Assembly: GCF_030816965.1 (NCBI RefSeq)
Contig: NZ_JAUSYQ010000002.1
Span: forward strand, 7,120,001 to 7,184,000
Direction of reading: 5' to 3'
DNA: 64,000 nucleotides
Source of the DNA: Streptomyces canus
GTDB taxonomy: Bacteria > Actinomycetota > Actinomycetes > Streptomycetales > Streptomycetaceae
Shown: piece after piece, positions 18,170-25,463 of the stretch
How positions within the stretch are numbered: the stretch's first letter is position 1
Layout of the letters: each line of letters begins with the position of its first letter
Notes under the pieces: model-generated
Databases searched by the model: none
What the model was told of the DNA's origin: nothing
The model's input: the letters and a program-made list of their open reading frames with translations, nothing else
Translations under genes and position numbers: made by a program

Positions 18170-18664
18170 TAGCGTCGCAACCTCTGGACCAGGCGCTCCT
18201 CCGCAGGACGGCGGAGCACGGTGTCGGCGTTGTGGGGAGCGCCCTGAATGCGCACCCCGGGTGGTCTGAGTGACCGGCGCTGCTCCCCCTTACTCACCGC
18301 CGCGCGGCGCTTCTCTGCGCCCCCTGTGCGCCGGTTCGATCCCGCGGCGGTCCGTGGAATTCCAGCACAGTGCCGGATCTCCAACAAGGTCCGAGGGTCA
18401 GACCGTGACCTACGTGACACCACGTGAGGGCGGTGTCACGGGGCGTGGGAAGCTTTCTTGTCGATAACGGACATAAGTCCGCGAGTCACCCTGCGGGGAC
18501 AGGTGTCCCAGTCGCCATGATCAGGAGCGGAATGATGGCTTCAGGGAGCCAATGTCCGTTTCGTTGGGGTGAGTCAAGGCTCTGGATTGTCCGGTTTGCC
18601 CACAGGTCAGTGAGCAAACTCACACATCGATCATGAGGTCTTCGCGGCTTCGGAGGGGAATGGC
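18170..18664. promoter_or_regulatory. Dyad-rich divergent control region
   Basis: 495 bp between cvnA1 (leftward) and the small ORFs (rightward) hold no convincing gene but four exact inverted repeats. They are CGTGACACC/GGTGTCACG (18413-18421 and 18432-18440), CGGAC/GTCCG (18468-18481), GGGACA/TGTCCC (18496-18509) and GTGAG/CTCAC (18610-18623). The density is unusual for this window and suggests several regulator sites or RNA hairpins. Confidence 0.5.
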
Positions 18665-18808
18665 ATGTTTAGCCTGGCGCTTTACAAGAAGGCTCCATCT
18701 GTCCACACCATCACTGCCGAGGTCGAGTACAACCGTGAAGACGACGATGATGTTCCGCAACATTGCCAACCCGCGGCGCACGACGCTGGCGCATCTCGAG
18801 GACGCTGA
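18665..18808 (+). CDS. Small ORF 1, 47 aa, overlapping small ORF 2
   Basis: Starts at ATG 18665 with a strong RBS (GGAGGGG, 6 nt spacing). The peptide begins MFSLALYKKAPSVHTITAEV and reaches an acidic REDDDD run at about residues 24-29. After that, sequence with clear coding character switches to the +1 frame, which starts with ATGATG at 18747. The last 18 codons of this frame (VPQHCQPAAH...) look like noise. Two readings are possible: ORF 1 is a leader coupled to ORF 2, or the two are one protein of about 83 residues joined by a +1 shift or a 1-bp sequence error. No known family recognised. Confidence 0.5.
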   Translation: MFSLALYKKAPSVHTITAEVEYNREDDDDVPQHCQPAAHDAGASRGR

Positions 18809-18917
18809 CGCACTGCAGATCCCGGAGCAGCCGGAGCACTCGCTCGCCCTCCCGGCCCAGACCGCCAACCCGCGGCGGACGGTCCTGATGGAGATCCCGG
18901 TCTCCGCCACCAAGTAA
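18747..18917 (+). CDS. Small ORF 2, 56 aa, with repeated ANPRRT motif
   Basis: 56 residues starting MMFRNIANPRRTTLAHLEDA. The motif ANPRRTTL (residues 7-14) recurs as ANPRRTVL (40-47), separated by an acidic/Pro linker, and the protein ends EIPVSATK. Codon third positions are strongly GC, so it is probably translated. It has no good RBS of its own (only GAAGACG) and overlaps ORF 1 by 62 bp in the +1 frame, which fits coupling or frameshift fusion. There is no signal peptide. It is followed by an FAH-family gene, and the divergent neighbour is conservon 1. Function unknown. Confidence 0.6.
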   Translation: MMFRNIANPRRTTLAHLEDADALQIPEQPEHSLALPAQTANPRRTVLMEIPVSATK

Positions 18918-19068
18918 CCGTAGCGCGCCCGGATCACCGCCCTTCGGGCAGGTGACCCGGGCGCGTCACGCCAGGCACGGGACTGTCCCAGAGCCTCGGG
19001 GCACCCCTCCCCGCGTTAGCCTGGAGCGTCAGACTCCAGCCGGCCGAGTAGAGGGGCGCCCAGATCCC

Positions 19069-19854
19069 GTGCGCATCGCCAGATTCTCCATCGACGGGAA
19101 CGTCGCCTTCGGCGCGGTCGAGGGCGACAGGCCGGACGAACTCGTCCTCGACATCATCAAGGGCATCCCGTTCGCGGACTTCGAGCTCTCCGGTACGAAG
19201 GTCCCGCTCAGCAAGGTCCGGCTGCTGCCCCCGGTGCTCCCCAACAAGGTCGTGGCGTACGGCCGTAACTACGCCGACCACGCGAAGGAACTCGGCAACG
19301 AGGTCCCGGACGTCCCCTTCGCCTTCTTCAAGCCCTCCACCTCGGTGATCGGCCCCGGCGACGAGATCCAGTACCCCTCCTTCTCGGCGGACGTCCACCA
19401 CGAGGCCGAACTCGCCGTCGTCATCGGCCGTATGTGCCGCGAGGTGCCGCGCGATCGCGTCAAGGACGTGATCTTCGGCTACACCTGCGCGAACGACATC
19501 ACCGCCCGGGACGTCCAGAAGCGCGAGAAGCAGTGGGCTCGGGCCAAGGGCTTCGACACCTCCTGCCCGCTGGGCCCCTGGGTGGAGACGGATCTGGACC
19601 TGGAGACGGCGTCCGACCTGACGATCCAGCTCACCGTCAACGGCGAACAACGCCAGCTCGGCCGCACCAGCGAGATGATCCACCCGATCGAGGATCTGAT
19701 CGTCAACATCTCCGAGGCCATGACGCTGCTCCCCGGTGACGTGATCCTCACGGGCACCCCGGCAGGCGTCGGGCCGCTCACCGTCGGCGACGAGGTCGCC
19801 GTCACCATCGAAGGCATCGGCACTCTCACCAACAAGGTTGTCAAGCGTGGCTAG
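19069..19854 (+). CDS. Fumarylacetoacetate hydrolase-family enzyme
   Basis: 261-residue FAH-family protein (fumarylpyruvate hydrolase / HHDD isomerase / oxaloacetate decarboxylase group), a metal-dependent C-C hydrolase or decarboxylase. Visible motifs: [11 protein letters not shown], the metal-binding Glu set around [24 protein letters not shown], and [20 protein letters not shown] 19069 was chosen because the conserved N-terminus ([10 protein letters not shown]) starts there; GAGGGG lies about 12 nt upstream. It overlaps gltX by 8 bp, so the two are co-transcribed. The exact substrate is unknown. Confidence 0.85.
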   Translation: MRIARFSIDGNVAFGAVEGDRPDELVLDIIKGIPFADFELSGTKVPLSKVRLLPPVLPNKVVAYGRNYADHAKELGNEVPDVPFAFFKPSTSVIGPGDEIQYPSFSADVHHEAELAVVIGRMCREVPRDRVKDVIFGYTCANDITARDVQKREKQWARAKGFDTSCPLGPWVETDLDLETASDLTIQLTVNGEQRQLGRTSEMIHPIEDLIVNISEAMTLLPGDVILTGTPAGVGPLTVGDEVAVTIEGIGTLTNKVVKRG

Positions 19855-21322
19855 CGCACCCGTCCGCGTACGTTTCTGCCCCTCGCCCACCGGTAACCCC
19901 CACGTGGGCCTGGTCCGCACCGCCCTGTTCAACTGGGCGTTCGCCCGGCACCACCAGGGCACGCTCGTCTTCCGCATCGAGGACACCGACGCGGCCCGCG
20001 ACTCCGAGGAGTCGTACAACCAGCTGCTCGACTCGATGCGCTGGCTGGGCTTCGACTGGGACGAGGGCCCCGAGGTCGGCGGCCCGCACGCCCCGTACCG
20101 GCAGTCGCAGCGGATGGACCTCTACAAGGACGTCGCCGCCAAGCTCCTGGACGCCGGTCACGCCTACCACTGCTACTGCTCCCAGCAGGAGCTGGACACC
20201 CGCCGCGAGGCGGCTCGTGCGGCCGGCAAGCCCTCGGGCTACGACGGCCACTGCCGCGACCTGACCGACGAGCAGGTCTCCACGTACGTCGCCGAGGGCC
20301 GTACGCCCATCGTCCGCTTCCGTATGCCCGACGAGACGATCACCTTCACGGACCTGGTCCGCGGCGAGCTGACCTTCACCCCGGAGAACGTGCCGGACTA
20401 CGGGATCGTACGAGCCAACGGGGCGCCCCTCTACACGCTCGTGAACCCGGTCGACGACGCGCTGATGGAGATCACGCACGTCCTGCGCGGCGAGGACCTG
20501 CTGTCCTCCACCCCACGCCAGATCGCCCTGTACAAGGCGCTGATCGAGCTGGGCGTGGCGAAGTCCGTGCCCGCCTTCGGGCACCTGCCGTACGTGATGG
20601 GCGAGGGCAACAAGAAGCTCTCCAAGCGTGACCCGCAGGCCTCGCTCAACCTCTACCGGGAGCGCGGCTTCCTGCCCGAGGGCCTGCTCAACTACCTCTC
20701 CCTGCTGGGCTGGTCGCTCTCGGCGGACAAGGACATCTTCACCACCGACGAGCTGGTCGCGGCCTTCGACATCGCGGACGTGAACCCCAACCCGGCGCGC
20801 TTCGACCTGAAGAAGTGCGAGGCGATCAACGCAGACCACATCCGTCTCCTGGACGTGAAGGACTTCACGGAGCGCTGCGCCCCGTGGCTGAAGGCTCCCT
20901 TCGCCCCATGGTCCGCGGAGGACTTCGACGAGACGAAGTGGCAGGCGATCGCCCCGCACGCCCAGACCCGTCTCAAGGTCCTCTCCGAGATCACCGACAA
21001 CGTCGACTTCCTGTTCCTGCCGGAGCCGGTCTTCGACGAGCCCTCGTGGACCAAGGCGATGAAGGAGGGCTCGGACGCCCTGCTCCGCACGGCCCGCGAG
21101 AAGCTGGAGTCCGCGGACTGGACCTCGCCGGAGTCCCTCAAGGAGGCCGTGCTGGCCGCCGGCGAGACCCACGGCCTCAAGCTCGGCAAGGCCCAGGCCC
21201 CGGTCCGCGTGGCCGTCACCGGGCGCACGGTCGGCCTGCCCCTCTTCGAGTCCCTGGAGATCCTGGGCAAGGAGACGACGCTGGCCCGCATCGACGCGGC
21301 GCTGGAGAAGTTGATGGTGTAA
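19847..21322 (+). CDS. gltX: Glutamyl-tRNA synthetase
   Basis: 491-residue class-I synthetase that attaches glutamate to tRNA-Glu. In organisms without GlnRS, such as Streptomyces, it also charges tRNA-Gln for later amidation by GatCAB. The HIGH-type motif is [10 protein letters not shown] at residues about 10-20, and the KMSKS-type motif is KKLSKRD at about 254. The length is typical. GTG 19847 ([10 protein letters not shown]) overlaps the FAH stop; a TTG three codons upstream is an alternative. The five tRNA-Gln/Glu genes at 22589-23103 are all expected substrates. Confidence 0.95.
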   Translation: MASAPVRVRFCPSPTGNPHVGLVRTALFNWAFARHHQGTLVFRIEDTDAARDSEESYNQLLDSMRWLGFDWDEGPEVGGPHAPYRQSQRMDLYKDVAAKLLDAGHAYHCYCSQQELDTRREAARAAGKPSGYDGHCRDLTDEQVSTYVAEGRTPIVRFRMPDETITFTDLVRGELTFTPENVPDYGIVRANGAPLYTLVNPVDDALMEITHVLRGEDLLSSTPRQIALYKALIELGVAKSVPAFGHLPYVMGEGNKKLSKRDPQASLNLYRERGFLPEGLLNYLSLLGWSLSADKDIFTTDELVAAFDIADVNPNPARFDLKKCEAINADHIRLLDVKDFTERCAPWLKAPFAPWSAEDFDETKWQAIAPHAQTRLKVLSEITDNVDFLFLPEPVFDEPSWTKAMKEGSDALLRTAREKLESADWTSPESLKEAVLAAGETHGLKLGKAQAPVRVAVTGRTVGLPLFESLEILGKETTLARIDAALEKLMV

Positions 21323-21335
21323 CGCACGCACGCGT

Positions 21336-21372
21336 GAGGGGCGGCAACCGGGGACTCCGGCTGCCGCCCCTC
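21336..21372. terminator. Convergent terminator after gltX
   Basis: 11-bp stem (21336-21346 GAGGGGCGGCA with 21362-21372) enclosing a CCGG/CCGG inner stem. It lies between the gltX stop and the stop of the minus-strand RelE-like gene. Confidence 0.6.
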
Positions 21373-21380
21373 GGCCGGTC

Positions 21381-21665
21381 TCAGACCGCGTCGGTCTCGT
21401 CGATCAGGTAGGCGCTCTCGTCGAAGATCTCCAACACCACGACGACCATGATCGCGCCGGCCACCATGTACTCCAGCATCACGCCGGGCGCCACATAGGC
21501 CTTGCGCAGGTGCTCATCGGGCCCGAGCTGCGCGGTCGATGTCTTGCGGAACGGATCACGAGCCAGTATCCGCACGGCCTTGTCCAACTGGGCGCGACGC
21601 TCTCCGGGCAGAGCGTCGTACGTCGCCTGGGCCTCGACGGTGAACTGGACGCGGTACGCGGTCAT
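21381..21665 (-). CDS. RelE/ParE-like small protein
   Basis: 94 residues starting at ATG 21665 (MTAYRVQFTVEAQ). The pattern VQFTVEAQATYDALPGERRAQLDKAVRILARDPF resembles the first strand and two helices of RelE/ParE toxins, and the later strands (HLRKAYVAPGVMLEYMV, IMVVVVLEI) complete a small alpha/beta fold. No antitoxin gene is adjacent: a convergent gltX lies on one side and a divergent HAD gene on the other. It may be an orphan RNA-interferase-like protein or a non-toxic relative. The toxin assignment is inferred from fold only. Confidence 0.6.
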   Translation of the reverse strand: MTAYRVQFTVEAQATYDALPGERRAQLDKAVRILARDPFRKTSTAQLGPDEHLRKAYVAPGVMLEYMVAGAIMVVVVLEIFDESAYLIDETDAV

Positions 21666-21762
21666 GAGCCCAGTGTGCCAGTCCACGCCGCGCCGCTCGC
21701 CCGAGTCCTGAGGGGCCGCAAATCGCCGGACGTGGCCCCGGACGCCGGGTTACCGTCGGATC

Positions 21763-22497
21763 ATGAGCATTCGGGCCGTGGTCTGGGACGTGGACGACAC
21801 CCTCTTCGACTACACGGGGGCCGACCGCATCGGAATGCGTCTGCATCTGACGGCCGAGGGGCTGCTCGAGGCGTACGAGAACGTCGAGCAGGCCATCGTG
21901 CGGTGGCGGGCGATCACGGACACCCAGTGGGCGCGGTTCTCGGCGGGAGAGGTCGACTTCCAGGGGCAGCGGCGGGACCGGGTGCGGGTGTTCCTGGGCG
22001 AGGAGCTGACCGACGCGGAGGCGGACGCCTGGTTCCAGCGGTACATCGCGCACTACGAGACCGCCTGGGCCCTCTTCCCCGACGTGCTGCCCGTCCTGGA
22101 CGCCCTCGCCGCCAGTCACCGGCACGCCGTGCTGTCCAACTCCAGCATCCACGTCCAGGACCACAAGCTGCGCGTGCTCGGCGTGCACGACCGCTTCGAG
22201 GTCATCCTGTGCGCCGCCGAACTGGGCGTCTCCAAGCCCGAGGCGGGAGCCTTCCTCGCGGCCTGCGACGCCCTGGAGCTGGCCCCGCACCAGGTGGCCT
22301 ATGTCGGCGACCACCCGGAGATCGACGGCCGGGGTGCCGCCGAGGCCGGACTGCTGTCGGTCTGGGTCGACCGCGACGGCAGTGTGCACGCCCATGTCCC
22401 CACCCCTGCCGGACCGCGGCGCATCGCCTCGCTCGCCGAACTCCCCGCGGTCCTCGGCGCGGATACCCGTTTTGGAGCCCCGTCCACCTTCGGGTAA
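21763..22497 (+). CDS. HAD-superfamily phosphatase
   Basis: 244-residue haloacid-dehalogenase-type hydrolase. The nucleophile motif is VWDVDDTLF (Asp9 and Asp11), with a helical cap at about 20-110, motif II at HAVLSNSS, the Lys in LGVSKPEAGAF, and the final acidic motif VAYVGDHPEIDGRGAAEAG. It probably dephosphorylates a small metabolite; the substrate cannot be read from sequence. The N-terminus is clear, but the RBS is weak (CGGA). It lies upstream of the tRNA cluster on the same strand. Confidence 0.85.
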   Translation: MSIRAVVWDVDDTLFDYTGADRIGMRLHLTAEGLLEAYENVEQAIVRWRAITDTQWARFSAGEVDFQGQRRDRVRVFLGEELTDAEADAWFQRYIAHYETAWALFPDVLPVLDALAASHRHAVLSNSSIHVQDHKLRVLGVHDRFEVILCAAELGVSKPEAGAFLAACDALELAPHQVAYVGDHPEIDGRGAAEAGLLSVWVDRDGSVHAHVPTPAGPRRIASLAELPAVLGADTRFGAPSTFG

Positions 22498-22588
22498 TGT
22501 TCTTCCTGCGCCGCCGGGGAGCGGGCCGAAAGGCCGGGATCCGGAGGAGCAAACTAGAACAAGATCCCCGTAGGGGCTTGAGTTCCAG

Positions 22589-22660
22589 TGGCCTATGGTG
22601 TAATTGGCAGCACGACTGATTCTGGTTCAGTTAGTCTTGGTTCGAGTCCAGGTAGGCCAG
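22589..22660 (+). tRNA. tRNA-Gln (CUG)
   Basis: 72-nt cloverleaf with acceptor TGGCCTA/TAGGCCA, discriminator G, anticodon stem ACTGA/TCAGT and anticodon CTG at 22622-22624. TTCGAGTCC forms the T loop. No CCA is encoded. Confidence 0.95.
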
Positions 22661-22702
22661 CTCGCAGAGCTCATCTGCAAAGGCGGAGATCGATTCCGCG
22701 AA

Positions 22703-22775
22703 GCCCCCGTTGTGTAGCGGCCTAGCACGCTGCCCTCTCAAGGCAGTAGCGCCGGTTCGAATCCGGTCGGGGGTA
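22703..22775 (+). tRNA. tRNA-Glu (CUC), copy 1
   Basis: 73 nt with acceptor GCCCCCG/CGGGGGT, discriminator A and anticodon CTC at 22737-22739. The anticodon stem CTGCC/GGCAG differs by a compensated pair from copies 2 and 3 (CCGCC/GGCGG). Confidence 0.95.
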
Positions 22776-22837
22776 CAGATCCTTCCCGGAGGGTCAGTCA
22801 GGGTCGCACCCGCTGACGCTCATGCAGGATCGCTAGG

Positions 22838-22910
22838 GCCCCCGTTGTGTAGCGGCCTAGCACGCCGCCCTCTCAAGGCGGTAGCGCCGGTTCGAATCCG
22901 GTCGGGGGTA
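22838..22910 (+). tRNA. tRNA-Glu (CUC), copy 2
   Basis: 73-nt cloverleaf with anticodon CTC at 22872-22874, anticodon stem CCGCC/GGCGG and discriminator A. Sequence identical to copy 3 as far as read. No CCA encoded. Confidence 0.95.
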
Positions 22911-22930
22911 CGATTTAGTCTAAATCACCT

Positions 22931-23002
22931 TGGTCTATGGTGTAATTGGCAACACTACGGTTTCTGGTACCGTCATTCTTGGTTCGAGTCCAGGTAGACC
23001 AG
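22931..23002 (+). tRNA. tRNA-Gln (CUG), second, diverged copy
   Basis: 72 nt with acceptor TGGTCTA/TAGACCA, discriminator G, anticodon stem ACGGT/ACCGT and anticodon CTG at 22964-22966. Both the acceptor and anticodon stems differ from the first tRNA-Gln by paired changes, so both stay functional. Confidence 0.94.
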
Positions 23003-23030
23003 CTCGGACCTGCGGAAACGCAGGCTCCAC

Positions 23031-23103
23031 GCCCCCGTTGTGTAGCGGCCTAGCACGCCGCCCTCTCAAGGCGGTAGCGCCGGTTCGAATCCGGTCGGGG
23101 GTA
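23031..23103 (+). tRNA. tRNA-Glu (CUC), copy 3
   Basis: 73 nt, last of the cluster, with anticodon CTC at 23065-23067 and discriminator A. A TTCG-loop terminator follows 7 nt later. Confidence 0.95.
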
Positions 23104-23110
23104 CGTAGAG

Positions 23111-23140
23111 GAAGGCCCTTCACTTCGGTGGAGGGCCTTC
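23111..23140. terminator. Terminator after the tRNA cluster
   Basis: 13-bp stem (23111-23123 with 23128-23140, one G-U pair) closed by a TTCG tetraloop. It lies between the tRNAs and the convergent MerR gene. Confidence 0.75.
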
Positions 23141-23156
23141 GCCGTGTCCGGGGGCT

Positions 23157-23801
23157 TCATTCGAAGCCGTACCGCCGCGTCGACTCCTCCTCCTGGGCCA
23201 GCCGGTGCAGCGACTGCAGCAGCGGCTCGTTGAGGATCGCGCCCAGGATCGCGAACTCGACCCGCTCCGCCTCCGACGGTTGCGTCTCGAGGTTGTCCAG
23301 GTCGAGGACGGCCGTCCGGTGCATCAACTCGGCGTACGGCGCGAGCTGTTCGGCCCCCCACTCGTAGCCGAGCCGGCGGAACGCGGCCACTGCCACCACC
23401 AGCGAGCGGTACGCGGGGGAGATGGTCGTGAGCTGCTTGGCGTTCTCCCAGCCGAGCCGGTCCAGGAGTGCGGTGACCTCCTGGTGCGCGGCCCGGACGT
23501 ACTCGTCGTCCTCGTCCGGCTCGGGCACCTGCGGCAGGGCCCACAGCGCCGCGCCGAGGCGGATCGAGCGGCCCAGGGAGTCGTCGTCCACGTGTCCGAG
23601 GACCTCGCGCACCCTCGCCACCGGCACCCGGCCCACCTGGATCATCGCGCGCACCAGCCGCAGCCGCCGTAGGTGCTCCTCGTCGTACTCGGCCGTGGTG
23701 GCGTTGATCTGGTGGCCCGGCGGCAACAGCCCTTCGCGCAGGTAGTACTTGATCGTCGCGGTGGACACACCGCTGTGCTCGCTGAGTTCGGCCAGCCGCA
23801 T
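23157..23801 (-). CDS. MerR-family transcriptional regulator
   Basis: 214-residue regulator. The N-terminal winged helix (MRLAELSEHSGVSTATIKYYLREGLLP) is the MerR DNA-binding signature, and the recognition wing continues to EEHLRRLRLVRAMIQVG. The C-terminal half (about 110-214) is helical and shows no metal- or drug-binding cysteine set. ATG 23801 starts at the conserved MRLAEL; an upstream in-frame ATG at 23837 would overlap the operator-like dyad. It is divergent from the DUF4188 gene, which it most likely controls. Confidence 0.88.
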   Translation of the reverse strand: MRLAELSEHSGVSTATIKYYLREGLLPPGHQINATTAEYDEEHLRRLRLVRAMIQVGRVPVARVREVLGHVDDDSLGRSIRLGAALWALPQVPEPDEDDEYVRAAHQEVTALLDRLGWENAKQLTTISPAYRSLVVAVAAFRRLGYEWGAEQLAPYAELMHRTAVLDLDNLETQPSEAERVEFAILGAILNEPLLQSLHRLAQEEESTRRYGFE

Positions 23802-23826
23802 CTCTTGCACCCCCTCTCGGATATCG

Positions 23827-23859
23827 GCACTATCCAAACATGCCGCAGTCGGATAGTGC
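23827..23859. promoter_or_regulatory. Operator-like dyad between MerR and DUF4188 genes
   Basis: A perfect 9-bp inverted repeat, GCACTATCC (23827-23835) and GGATAGTGC (23851-23859), is centred between the two divergent starts. This fits autoregulation plus control of the DUF4188 gene by the MerR protein. Confidence 0.65.
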
Positions 23860-23881
23860 TGCTCACCAACGAGGGGGTCCC

Positions 23882-24397
23882 ATGGTCGGGAAGAAGGTCG
23901 CAGCAGGCCGCACCACCGCGTCCGCGGAGAAGGACGTGGTCGTCCTGCTGATCGGGATGCGCATCAACCACTTCTGGGCCGTGCACCACTGGGTCCCGGT
24001 CTTCCTGGCCATGCCGCGGATGCTGCGGGAGCTGCAGAAGGCTCCGGAGCGGGGGCTGCTCTCGCATGTACTGCTGACGGCCTCGCCGCGGACGTACTAC
24101 GTCGTCCAGTACTGGGAGTCGAAGGAGAAGCTGTACGCCTATGCGCACTCGCCGGAGATGTTCCACCACAGGGCGTGGGCGATCATCAACCGCAAGGAGA
24201 AGGCGGGGAAGATGCGGCAGCATGTGGGGCTGTGGCACGAGGCGTATGTGGTGCCGGAGGGGTCCTACGAGTCGATCTACGCGGACATGCCGGCGATCGG
24301 ACTCGCGGCGGCGTACGGGCAGGTGCCGGTCGCTGCGCGCGGGCGGTACGCGAAAGAGCGGTTCGCCTATCGGTCCGGGGCGTCGGCGGACGCCTGA
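23882..24397 (+). CDS. DUF4188-family protein
   Basis: 171-residue protein starting at ATG 23882 with GAGGGGG upstream. The family (dimeric alpha/beta-barrel type, sometimes labelled monooxygenase-like) is recognised from VVVLLIGMRINHFW, VPVFLAMPRMLREL, QYWESKEKLYAYAHSPE and the end AIGLAAAYG. No cofactor motif is visible. It is divergent from a MerR regulator with a shared dyad, so it is probably inducible by an unknown signal. A frequent Streptomyces gene pair. Confidence 0.82.
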   Translation: MVGKKVAAGRTTASAEKDVVVLLIGMRINHFWAVHHWVPVFLAMPRMLRELQKAPERGLLSHVLLTASPRTYYVVQYWESKEKLYAYAHSPEMFHHRAWAIINRKEKAGKMRQHVGLWHEAYVVPEGSYESIYADMPAIGLAAAYGQVPVAARGRYAKERFAYRSGASADA

Positions 24398-24449
24398 ACG
24401 CCATAGGGGGAAGCCGTTGTGGGGCGCGTGCGGGCTGTCGGTGATTGCT

Positions 24450-24475
24450 CGCGCAGTTCCCCGCGCCCCTTCAGG
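24450..24475. repeat. Dispersed Streptomyces repeat, inverted copy
   Basis: Reads, in reverse complement, GAAGGGGCGCGGGGAACTGC followed by GCG. This is the same core as the elements at 7341 and 54663. It lies in the convergent gap between the DUF4188 gene and ndgR. Confidence 0.55.
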
Positions 24476-24558
24476 TGGTCCGGTCCCCGTTGGTCCAAGA
24501 TCTGCCGCGGCGTTGAGGCTGGTCCTGAGCCGACGTGGGGACGATCGCCCCCTGCTCC

Positions 24559-25275
24559 TCAACCCGTGCGGCGCAGTGCCTCGGAGAGGCGGGCGGCGGC
24601 GTCGATGACCGCCTGGGCGTGCATGCGGCCCGGGTGGCGGGTCAGGCGCTCGATGGGGCCGGAGACCGAGACGGCGGCCACCACGCGGTTGGAGGGGCCG
24701 CGTACGGGCGCGGACACGGACGCCACGCCCGGCTCGCGCTCGCCGATGGACTGTGCCCAGCCGCGGCGTCGTACGCCCGACAGGGCCGTGGCCGTGAAGC
24801 GGGCGCCCTGGAGACCGCGGTGCAGGCGCTCCGGCTCCTCCCACGCCATCAGGATCTGGGCCGAGGAGCCCGCCTTCATGGTGAGCGTCGAGCCGACCGG
24901 GACCGTGTCCCTGAGGCCCGACAGGCGCTCCGCCGCGGCGACGCAGATACGCATGTCGCCCTGGCGGCGGTAGAGCTGTGCGCTCTCGCCGGTGATGTCC
25001 CGCAGATGCGTGAGCACCGGGCCGGCCGTCGCGAGGAGGCGGTCCTCACCGGCGGCCGCGGCCAGTTCGGCGAGGCGCGGGCCCAGAATGAAACGGCCCT
25101 GCATGTCGCGTGCCACCATGCGGTGGTGTTCCAGAGCCACGGCCAGCCGGTGGGCCGTGGGTCGTGCCAGTCCGGTCGCCGCGACCAAGCCCGCGAGGGT
25201 GGCCGGACCGGACTCCAGAGCGCTCAGGACAAGGGCTGCCTTGTCCAGAACGCCGACGCCGCTACTGTTGTCCAT
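24559..25275 (-). CDS. ndgR: IclR-family regulator NdgR
   Basis: 238-residue IclR-type regulator. The N-terminal winged helix is VLDKAALVLSALESGPATLAGLVAATGLARPTAHRLAVAL. The C-terminal effector domain spans about 80-238 (MKAGSSAQILMAW, GVASVSAPVRGPSNRVVAAVSVSGP). NdgR/AreB in Streptomyces controls leucine biosynthesis and other amino-acid genes and influences antibiotic production; it binds the ndgR-leuC intergenic region. Here it is divergent from leuC, with a near-palindrome at 25290-25306. ATG 25275 was chosen since upstream codons lie in the operator. Confidence 0.92.
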   Translation of the reverse strand: MDNSSGVGVLDKAALVLSALESGPATLAGLVAATGLARPTAHRLAVALEHHRMVARDMQGRFILGPRLAELAAAAGEDRLLATAGPVLTHLRDITGESAQLYRRQGDMRICVAAAERLSGLRDTVPVGSTLTMKAGSSAQILMAWEEPERLHRGLQGARFTATALSGVRRRGWAQSIGEREPGVASVSAPVRGPSNRVVAAVSVSGPIERLTRHPGRMHAQAVIDAAARLSEALRRTG

Positions 25276-25289
25276 GAAACGATACTCAC

Positions 25290-25306
25290 GTCTCACTCTG
25301 TGAAAC
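25290..25306. promoter_or_regulatory. Candidate NdgR operator
   Basis: GTCTCACTCTGTGAAAC is a 17-bp near-perfect dyad (one mismatch between arms), 15-31 bp upstream of ndgR. A further GTGAGAC half-site follows at about 25323. It suits IclR autoregulation and control of leuC. Confidence 0.55.
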
Positions 25307-25463
25307 GCAAGTTCCTTTTTTCGTGAGACGCGCAACCCTTGTAGACACAGCGGCCCGGTGACCGTACGGGCCGGGTGACGGGCGCCCGTGAACTGGGGCC
25401 GGGTGCCGTCTCCTCAAGATCTCTAGTTGGGCCGGTGGACGTTTGCCGGCCGGAGGGAAAGCG

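Noticed and set aside
18169..18297. 42-aa leader ORF ending at the cvnA1 start (TAG overlapping GTG)
   Set aside because: The overlap is suggestive, but there is no homology or codon-bias evidence; left as noise.
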